A stretch of DNA of 11,888 nt from positions 1 to 11,888 of the forward strand of contig QHQU01000062.1 in NCBI GenBank assembly GCA_003219925.1, read 5' to 3'. Shown here one piece after another: positions 7,728 through 11,888 of this stretch (the stretch's first letter is position 1; every line of letters begins with the position of its first letter). This DNA comes from Verrucomicrobiota bacterium. Its GTDB lineage: Bacteria; Verrucomicrobiota; Verrucomicrobiia; Chthoniobacterales; UBA10450. A program made the position numbers and the translations under genes. The notes beneath the pieces were generated by a model. That model made no database searches. It saw only the letters and a list, made by a program, of their open reading frames with translations, and was not told where the DNA came from.

Positions 7728-7794
7728 ACGCCGCAGGGGATCGATTTTGTCTGGATCACGACGAGATTTTATAGCGGCGTCTTAACGCCGCAGG
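7728..7794 (-). promoter_or_regulatory. Three-arm set of mutually exclusive hairpins
   Basis: ACGCCGC occurs at 7728-7734 and 7785-7791 (both inside the 10-nt direct repeat ACGCCGCAGG), with the complement GCGGCGT between them at 7774-7780. The central arm can pair with either flank: a tight 7-bp stem with a 4-nt loop (7774-7791), or a long loop of 39 nt (7728-7780). The tight stem contains the last codons of the YgaP-like gene. An attenuator-like switch or terminator is possible; function is inferred. Confidence 0.35.
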
Positions 7795-7966
7795 CCCGGA
7801 CGGCGCACCAACCAATCCACGCTTCAAAGGCACAGAATAGCCCTATCAAACTGAAAATTCCTGCGAACACAGGTGCTTCCGGGATCAGATAAGCACCGAA
7901 AAGAAGGAAAACGACCGCCATCCCACCGCGGGCGGCACGGCCTTTGTTATCGATGTTCGGCTTCAT
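7769..7966 (-). CDS. YgaP-like (DUF2892) small inner-membrane protein
   Basis: A 65-residue protein with the NxxxxGRxxRG start (NIDNKGRAARGG, residues 4-15) that resembles the N-x(4)-R-x(2)-R start of DUF2892/YgaP transmembrane modules. Two hydrophobic helices follow: about 17-31 (AVVFLLFGAYLIPEA) and 34-55 (FAGIFSLIGLFCAFEAWIGWCA). The C-terminus CAVRACGVKTPL carries two cysteines near the end; the family ends with Cys-containing tails, and in some proteins this module anchors a rhodanese domain. Here it stands alone. The start is ATG 7966, with no clear ribosome site; it is divergent from the LTxxQ gene, with 124 nt between them. Family call is from pattern; molecular function unknown. Confidence 0.65.
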   Translation of the reverse strand: MKPNIDNKGRAARGGMAVVFLLFGAYLIPEAPVFAGIFSLIGLFCAFEAWIGWCAVRACGVKTPL

Positions 7967-8090
7967 TTAGGAAAGATGCGCACCTTGGATTGTCGGAGGA
8001 AAATAGATTGGATACGCCTCGGTTGCCAGCAAATCACGAGGCCTCAAATTTTTGAACGACAATCTCATTCGGGGCGTCTAGGTTCCCATT

Positions 8091-8411
8091 ATGACTAAAC
8101 TCATTGCGTTGGTAGCGGCAGGACTCTTTGTGACGGGCACTATGTTCGCGGGCGAACACGGCGATTGCACAAAGCAAGTTGGAAACAAACAAGGGAAGAT
8201 GGCTTGTCAGGCTTCATTGGCCAGCCTCAACCTGACTCCCGAGCAGCAGACAAAGATGGATGCGGTGATGGCCCAGCATGAGAAAGAGGGCTGTAACGAA
8301 GCGAGCGAGGCCAAATACATGCAGGAGGCAAAAACAATCCTGACCAAGGAGCAGTACGCGAAGTTCGAAGCCGAGTGCAAGAAGGGCGACAAAGATAAGA
8401 CTCAGACTTAA
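8091..8411 (+). CDS. Secreted LTxxQ-motif protein (Spy/CpxP-like), four Cys
   Basis: A 106-residue protein with a clear signal peptide: MTKLIALVAAGLFVTGTMFA, cleavage likely after Ala20. The mature part is charged and helical. It contains two LTxxQ motifs, LTPEQ (48-52) and LTKEQ (84-88), the hallmark of periplasmic Spy/CpxP chaperone-type proteins, which bind unfolded envelope proteins or modulate stress sensors. At about 86 mature residues it is shorter than Spy. Four cysteines (26, 39, 68, 96), none in the signal peptide, could make two disulfides, which Spy itself lacks. The tail is very basic (KKGDKDKTQT). ATG 8091 has only a weak TAGG 8 nt upstream. It is followed by a strong terminator. 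The LTxxQ assignment is a motif match; a chaperone role is inferred. Confidence 0.8.
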   Translation: MTKLIALVAAGLFVTGTMFAGEHGDCTKQVGNKQGKMACQASLASLNLTPEQQTKMDAVMAQHEKEGCNEASEAKYMQEAKTILTKEQYAKFEAECKKGDKDKTQT

Positions 8412-8443
8412 GTTAAATCGTTAAGCCGCTAAGTCGGCAAGTT
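8412..8443. repeat. Degenerate octamer repeat, TTAAG type
   Basis: Read in 8-nt steps: gttaaatc, gttaagcc, gctaagtc, ggcaagtt. The pattern G-N-[TC]-A-A-[AG]-[TC]-[CT] holds four times, immediately after the LTxxQ stop codon and before the terminator hairpin. Confidence 0.45.
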
Positions 8444-8455
8444 AGATTAAAACTT

Positions 8456-8479
8456 CGCGCCGAGAGCAATCTCGGCGCG
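8456..8479. terminator. Bidirectional intrinsic terminator
   Basis: A perfect 10-bp stem, CGCGCCGAGA (8456-8465) with TCTCGGCGCG (8470-8479), closes a 4-nt loop GCAA, a GNRA tetraloop on the plus strand. TTT follows on the plus side. On the minus strand AAGTTTT follows, which is a better U-tract. It lies between the convergent LTxxQ and metallophosphoesterase genes and can serve both. Confidence 0.85.
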
Positions 8480-8501
8480 TTTGGTGTACGACTTTGTCGG
8501 G

Positions 8502-9698
8502 TTATCCGTTTCCAGAGCGTAGAAGCGTGAGATGTAGCAGTTCCGCGGGCGCGCGTACTCGCAAGGGAAACCAATTTCCTACGCCATTTGAAACGACCAG
8601 TTTGCTCGCGCCTTTGCTATAAAGCCCGGACCAGTAGCGAAACAGTGCCGGCCCGAACCCGTATTGGTCGTTTAACATAAGCTGTCCGCCGTGAGTATGG
8701 CCGGCGAGGGTAAGAGGAACCGATGCGGCCGCGGCGGCGTCGAAGGCATGCGGATGATGCGCCAGAAGAATGGGAAAACTCTCGGGCTGACGCTGGTTAA
8801 GGAGATGGTTGACCGCCGCGGCAATCGCGGCATCCCTATTTTCTCGCGCTCGTGTCCAACTAAGTCCAAACAGTTGCAACGGCACGTCGCGAATTTTTAT
8901 CACGATTGATTCGTCGAGGAGAAATGGAATCCCCGAATTTTTTACCCGACGTTCGAACTCGGGGCCATTCTCGATCAAATCGTGATTACCTTCGATCAGA
9001 TAAACGCCGTAGCGGGCTTGCATGGATCTAACGAGATCGAGACCGTGATCAAGATCAATGAGAGCGTCGTTAATCAGGTCGCCGGTCAGGAGAACGAGAT
9101 CGACGCGTAACTCGTTAACGACCCGGACCACATCGCGCAAGACGCGGCCAGAGGTGAACCGGCCGACATGCAGATCGCTGATCTGGGTAATGGTCAGCCC
9201 GTGAAGATCGCTCGGCAAACCAGCGATCGGCAAAACGAAGCGGCGAACCCGAAATTGCTCGAGTTGGCGCATGGCAATCGTGGCCAGACTAAGGTTGAAG
9301 AGCGGTGGCGCCGCGGCGAGGGCGACTCCGAGAAACTGCCGCCGATTCAATGCTCCGCTCGCATCCGCGGGAGCCGGATTACCGAGGCGCCGAGCGCTCC
9401 GGACGAGAGCGAGCATCGCGAGGATCGGCAGAAGCGCAATTGCCAGCAACAAGAGCAGTGGCAGGAGAATCATGTGCCAGATGAATACGTTTGTGAGTGC
9501 GAACTTCGAGAACAGGGCGGTCGACTCGGCGCGCGCAAAACGCTGGGCCAGCAACCAGATCAGGCCCGTTAATTGGGCCAGAGCGAAAATGGCAACCGCG
9601 ATGCGCGCAAAAGACGGTCTGGCGATCCGTGTCGACGCCGCCCACCAGAGGAGATCGAGAGCCACCATGGTGCCGATCAAGACGAGGACGAACCGCAT
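8502..9698 (-). CDS. Membrane-anchored metallophosphoesterase (YkuE/YaeI-like)
   Basis: A 398-residue calcineurin-like phosphoesterase. Three or four hydrophobic segments lie in residues 3-100, followed by a twin-arginine-like NRRQFLG (118-124) before another hydrophobic stretch (125-137). The catalytic domain runs from about 165 to 395 with all metal-binding motifs: DLHVGR (Asp175, His177), GDLIND (Asp207), GNHD (Asn238, His239), AHHPH (His315 region) and GHTHGG (His334, His336). The tail GVGNWFPLRVRAPAELLHL is typical of the YkuE/YaeI group. These enzymes hydrolyse phosphoesters with a dinuclear metal centre; YaeI acts on UDP-2,3-diacylglucosamine, but that specificity should not be assumed here. 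Placement after transmembrane helices suggests the active site faces the periplasm. ATG 9698 has no obvious ribosome site; an internal start is possible but would break the membrane region. Confidence 0.93.
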   Translation of the reverse strand: MRFVLVLIGTMVALDLLWWAASTRIARPSFARIAVAIFALAQLTGLIWLLAQRFARAESTALFSKFALTNVFIWHMILLPLLLLLAIALLPILAMLALVRSARRLGNPAPADASGALNRRQFLGVALAAAPPLFNLSLATIAMRQLEQFRVRRFVLPIAGLPSDLHGLTITQISDLHVGRFTSGRVLRDVVRVVNELRVDLVLLTGDLINDALIDLDHGLDLVRSMQARYGVYLIEGNHDLIENGPEFERRVKNSGIPFLLDESIVIKIRDVPLQLFGLSWTRARENRDAAIAAAVNHLLNQRQPESFPILLAHHPHAFDAAAAASVPLTLAGHTHGGQLMLNDQYGFGPALFRYWSGLYSKGASKLVVSNGVGNWFPLRVRAPAELLHLTLLRSGNG

Positions 9699-9800
9699 GC
9701 TTAAAGATAGAGCCGTGCTTCGCCTTCGCCATCGCTACTCTGCAAACTGTGTGTTTGGCGGTCATCCGCAAACTCGACACATTCGCGAACGGGTATTTCA

Positions 9801-9830
9801 CGGCAGCTCTTTTATGCAACGATGCTGCCG
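9801..9830. other. Hairpin in the divergent intergenic region
   Basis: CGGCAGC (9801-9807) and GCTGCCG (9824-9830) form a perfect 7-bp stem with a 16-nt loop. It lies about 100 nt upstream of the phosphoesterase start. It could be leader structure, part of a small RNA, or a protein site; nothing decides between these. Confidence 0.35.
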
Positions 9831-9979
9831 CGGATTTGGACTGCGAGCAGAACGTTTATTGGTAACCCCGAGCGAATCACTATCATCTCAGAGTGACCGT
9901 GAATATCGCCAATTACGTCGTAGGTCATACAAAAATATCTACGCCTTTTTACCGTAAGCCACTATCGCCGATCACTACA

Positions 9980-9995
9980 GCGGCGTAGGCGCCGT
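9980..9995. repeat. REP-like GC palindrome
   Basis: CGGCG (9981-9985), loop TAGG, CGCCG (9990-9994), extended by a G-T pair. The left shoulder TACAGCGGCGT matches TATAGCGGCGT at the other palindrome (7770-7780) at 10 of 11 positions, with a 4-nt loop in both, so the two may be copies of a dispersed element. Confidence 0.3.
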
Positions 9996-10067
9996 AAGAG
10001 TGCCATTCTGCGGATGCGGGGACTACTCGGTTCTCCTGTGTGAGCGCTCGCAGCATGGTGCGTTTAC

Positions 10068-10232
10068 ATGCGCGACATGGCTCGCGAGATGCTGCAACCA
10101 TCTCTTATGAGCGCTTCTCCTACACTGTCACACGATATCCCTGTACCTCAGCCGTCCGACCATCTTTTCTGGCCGGAACAACCGAGTCCCCGTCTTTATT
10201 CGGTCGGGCGCCCTCTCCCGAAAAACAGCTGA
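10068..10232 (+). CDS. Possible 54-residue upstream ORF coupled to the kinase
   Basis: ATG at 10068 opens a 54-codon frame ending at TGA 10230-10232, which overlaps the kinase ATG as TGATG. The product begins MRDMAREMLQPSLM and is Pro-rich later (HDIPVPQPSDHLFWPEQPSP); I do not recognise it. There is no signal peptide or membrane segment. The TGATG overlap is a common sign of translational coupling and supports both this frame and the kinase start. Against it: third-position base use shows little bias and no good ribosome site is seen. An alternative is that the kinase frame itself begins upstream at GTG 10040 or ATG 10055, adding 59-64 residues of unconvincing sequence. Confidence 0.3.
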   Translation: MRDMAREMLQPSLMSASPTLSHDIPVPQPSDHLFWPEQPSPRLYSVGRPLPKNS

Positions 10233-11548
10233 TGTTTCTTCCACATTTCTCACCGATTTTTGGTCTCGTTGCTCTGACGGCGCTCTACTTCCTTGCAGGT
10301 ACCGTTCTGCTGCTCACGGCGGTGTTGACGTTGACAGCAATGGCATTGGCGACGGCGATTGCTGAGCGGCGTCGTGCAGAGGCAGCGCTGGAAGCGCAAA
10401 AGGCGCTGGTGGAAGCGGCGAACCGGACGAAAGACAATTTTTTGGCCATGCTCTCGCACGAACTGCGAACGCCGCTTTTCCCAGTATTCCTGGCGGTGGA
10501 GAACTTGCAGAAGCAGTGGTTAAAAAACGACGAGGCCGCTGCGGCATTGGAAATCATCCGGCGTAACATTCGGGTGGAGCGACATCTGATCGACGATTTG
10601 CTGGACGTGACGCGGATTAGCAAAGGGAAACTGGTGTTAAACCTGACGAGCGTGAACGCTCACGGGCAAATCCGGAACGTGGTGGAGACATGCCGGAGTG
10701 AATGGGCGGGAAAGAAGATCCGAATGCAGTTGGATCTCACGGCACGCGATAGTTCCGTCCTAGCGGATGAGGCGAGGTTTCAGCAGATTGTTTGGAATCT
10801 GGTTCAGAACGCGATCAAGTTTAGCCGGGACGAGGGTGAGATCAGGATTTCGACTGCGAACGAATCGCCCGGAGAGCTAACGATAATTGTGCAAGATCAC
10901 GGCATCGGAATTGAACCGGAAGCGATGAATAGAATCTTCAACCCTTTTGAGCAGGGCGAGCGCTCCTTGAAACGGCGTTTTGGCGGACTCGGACTTGGCC
11001 TGGCCATTTCGAAATCGCTGGCCGAAGCCCATGCCGCGACACTGACCGCTATGAGCGAGGGTTTAAATCGAGGAGCGACATTCAGGCTGACAATCAAAAC
11101 TTCTGCGCTGATTGCTCACGATGGTACGATATCTTTGCCCGTCCAAGCGAGGGTCCGATGGGTGCTGCGGATTTTGTTGGTCGACGATCACATCGACACC
11201 TGCACCGTGATGGGAAAGCTACTGGCAGCCCGGGGACACAGAGTAACTGTGGCGCACGACATGAAGTCAGCGCTCGAGAGAATTGAAGCTGGCGGATTTG
11301 ACGTGGTCATCAGCGACGTGGGCTTGCCCGATGGGAGTGGCACGGAACTGGTATCGAAATCAAAAAACCGGCTTGTCGGAATCGCGATGAGCGGATTCGG
11401 GACGGACGCAGATGCGAGACGCAGTCTGGAAGCAGGATTTTCCCAACACTTGATTAAACCAGTGACGATGGAGAAACTCGATGCCGCCCTCCAAGCGGCA
11501 ATGAATGGCCCTGAGCGAGACGGCTGGGAATCAGCGCTGAGACGCTGA
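10232..11548 (+). CDS. Hybrid histidine kinase with C-terminal receiver domain
   Basis: A 438-residue membrane-bound hybrid kinase. Residues 9-44 form two close hydrophobic helices with almost no periplasmic loop, followed by a coiled-coil linker (ERRRAEAALEAQKALVEAANRTKD). The HisKA domain has the phosphoacceptor His76 in LSHELRTPL. The HATPase domain has the N box (Asn193 in NLVQNAIKFS), G1 box DHGIGI (222-227), F box IFNPFEQ and G2 box GGLGLGLAIS (251-260). The receiver (about 312-425) keeps Asp318-Asp319, phosphoacceptor Asp362 (SDVGLPDGSG), Ser387 and Lys409 (LIKP), so both halves should be active. No PAS, GAF or periplasmic sensor is present; the N-terminus resembles only the last helices of MASE-type sensors. 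No cognate output regulator lies in the window. I prefer ATG 10232, in a TGATG overlap; the frame is open from 9998, so a longer form is possible. Confidence 0.9.
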   Translation: MFLPHFSPIFGLVALTALYFLAGTVLLLTAVLTLTAMALATAIAERRRAEAALEAQKALVEAANRTKDNFLAMLSHELRTPLFPVFLAVENLQKQWLKNDEAAAALEIIRRNIRVERHLIDDLLDVTRISKGKLVLNLTSVNAHGQIRNVVETCRSEWAGKKIRMQLDLTARDSSVLADEARFQQIVWNLVQNAIKFSRDEGEIRISTANESPGELTIIVQDHGIGIEPEAMNRIFNPFEQGERSLKRRFGGLGLGLAISKSLAEAHAATLTAMSEGLNRGATFRLTIKTSALIAHDGTISLPVQARVRWVLRILLVDDHIDTCTVMGKLLAARGHRVTVAHDMKSALERIEAGGFDVVISDVGLPDGSGTELVSKSKNRLVGIAMSGFGTDADARRSLEAGFSQHLIKPVTMEKLDAALQAAMNGPERDGWESALRR

Positions 11549-11570
11549 TCATCTAGTATTAATTGTAGTG

Positions 11571-11848
11571 CTACTTCGGAAGGCCGGAAAATCCAGCAGC
11601 GGTGCGTAACGCGTCCGCGTCCATCAATTTGCCATCGAGTATTACGACGCGTGTCTGCCGCAAATCGGAGAGGCGCTCCGATGCATCGCCCTCGACCAGA
11701 ACAAGGTCGGCGGTTTTGCCCATTACTCGCGATCCGCCGAGACATTTGTGGCGATTTCTGCTTCCGCCATCGCGTCGATTTTCGATGTGCCGAGGTCGTC
11801 GGCACCCTCGACAGCAACTAAGTAGCGAGTCGCCCGTTCGACTTTCGC
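11571..11848 (-). pseudogene. C-terminal remnant of an amidohydrolase, frame-disrupted
   Basis: The last ~50 residues are a typical amidohydrolase end: RVMGKTADLVLVEGDASERL, then SDLRQTRVVILDGKLMDAD, ending at TAG. In intact imidazolonepropionase-like amidohydrolases this GK-ADLV strand follows a helix of the type EVLRIATxxxARVMG. Here that helix appears in a different minus-strand frame (DAMAEAEIATNVSADRE, 11726-11770) that stops at TAA 11723-11725. The coding signal therefore switches frame around 11726-11737, and the usual ~10 residues between VMG and GKxADLV (often ending in a Gly-rich turn) are missing. Further upstream, coding resemblance is lost and a dispersed-repeat-like sequence appears. 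No metal-ligand region is in the window. This looks like a decayed gene; sequencing or assembly error at a contig edge is the main alternative. Confidence 0.6.
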
Positions 11849-11859
11849 TCAGGGCAGGC
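11837..11859. repeat. Dispersed-repeat-like sequence (TTCGACTTTCGCTCAGGGCA)
   Basis: The stretch closely matches the TTCGACTTCGCTCAGG-type short interspersed sequence that I recall as frequent between genes in many environmental bacterial genomes, with one extra T. On the minus strand it introduces a TGA into the frame that carries the amidohydrolase-like helix. Only one copy is in this window, so the repeat status cannot be shown here. Confidence 0.4.
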
Positions 11860-11861
11860 AG

Positions 11862-11888
11862 TGCGCTTCCTAGACGAAGGAAAGCGCA
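11862..11888. repeat. Fold-back hairpin at the window edge
   Basis: TGCGCTTCCT (11862-11871) pairs with AGGAAAGCGCA (11878-11888) apart from one bulged A, with a 6-nt loop. It ends exactly at the last base given, so it may continue or may reflect a fold-back assembly end. Confidence 0.4.

Larger units (their letters stand above)
9699..10067. other. Intergenic region without a convincing gene
   Basis: This 369-nt stretch separates the minus-strand phosphoesterase from the plus-strand kinase block and should contain both promoters. It holds two hairpins (9801-9830 and 9980-9995), described separately. Plus-strand frames stay open to 9957, but the reading is Arg/Cys-rich and looks non-coding. 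I could not identify a promoter pair with confidence, nor any tRNA-like cloverleaf. Confidence 0.6.

Noticed and set aside
7629..7892. Plus-strand 87-codon frame opposite the two small membrane-protein genes
   Set aside because: No recognisable features, while the minus strand carries a YgaP-like protein with clear helices.
9271..9957. 228-codon plus-strand frame opposite the phosphoesterase and running into the intergenic region
   Set aside because: Arg/Ala-rich antisense of a catalytic domain with all metal motifs; the non-overlapping tail is Cys/Arg-rich and has no family resemblance.
9901..9960. A/T-rich stretch considered as a tRNA or origin-like element
   Set aside because: No cloverleaf, no T-loop consensus and no DnaA-box cluster could be found.
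10040..10231. Longer kinase N-terminus from GTG 10040 or ATG 10055
   Set aside because: The added 59-64 residues look non-coding and lack membrane or sensor features; ATG 10232 in a TGATG overlap is simpler, though not proven.
11188..11817. 209-codon minus-strand frame opposite the receiver domain and beyond
   Set aside because: Its first part is out of frame with the amidohydrolase motifs and the rest is antisense to the receiver domain.

Overview
This is a moderately GC-rich bacterial chromosomal window with no sign of phage, plasmid, CRISPR, tRNA or rRNA. A PadR regulator followed by two 'orphan' MacB/FtsX permeases of the ADOP type, together with mostly weak Shine-Dalgarno sites, an LTxxQ secreted protein and a YgaP-like membrane protein, suggests a soil Acidobacteriota or, more likely, a soil Verrucomicrobiota (Chthoniobacterales-like) genome. 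That placement is inferred from gene content and style, not from a marker gene.

Layout. (1) 2-253, plus: 3' end of a small conserved protein resembling DUF1579-type beta-barrels. (2) 337-6181, plus: a regulated cassette with a consensus promoter, a PadR-type repressor (389-730) and two tandem ADOP permeases of 891 and 903 residues (777-3452, 3470-6181). It ends at a convergent boundary with the next block. (3) 7966-6273, minus: a YgaP/DUF2892-like membrane protein, a 74-residue single-pass membrane protein and a zinc-dependent alcohol dehydrogenase of the cinnamyl-alcohol-dehydrogenase/YahK group. (4) 8091-8411, plus: a secreted 106-residue LTxxQ (Spy/CpxP-like) protein, divergent from block 3. 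A near-perfect bidirectional terminator separates it from the convergent minus-strand metallophosphoesterase (8502-9698). (5) A 369-nt stretch without a convincing gene that holds two hairpins. (6) 10232-11548, plus: a hybrid histidine kinase with a membrane anchor but no recognisable sensor domain, possibly coupled through a TGATG overlap to a 54-codon upstream ORF. (7) 11571-11848, minus: the C-terminal remnant of an amidohydrolase whose coding signal changes frame, bounded by a dispersed-repeat-like sequence and a fold-back hairpin at the window edge.

How the genes may work together: the PadR/ADOP cassette is the only clear functional unit. PadR probably senses a ligand and represses the cassette, and the two permeases presumably form a hetero- or homo-oligomeric membrane machine. 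No ATPase is encoded nearby, so either an ATPase acts in trans or the proteins work without one. The alcohol dehydrogenase, LTxxQ protein and small membrane proteins may belong to an envelope or redox-stress response, but only their proximity suggests this. The most unusual signals are DNA-level conservation of one segment of the permease prefix domain, a three-arm dyad in the PadR promoter/leader, competing hairpin arms near 7728-7794, an Asp in place of a structural zinc Cys in the dehydrogenase, and degenerate ~8-nt-period TTAAG repeats in several gene ends.
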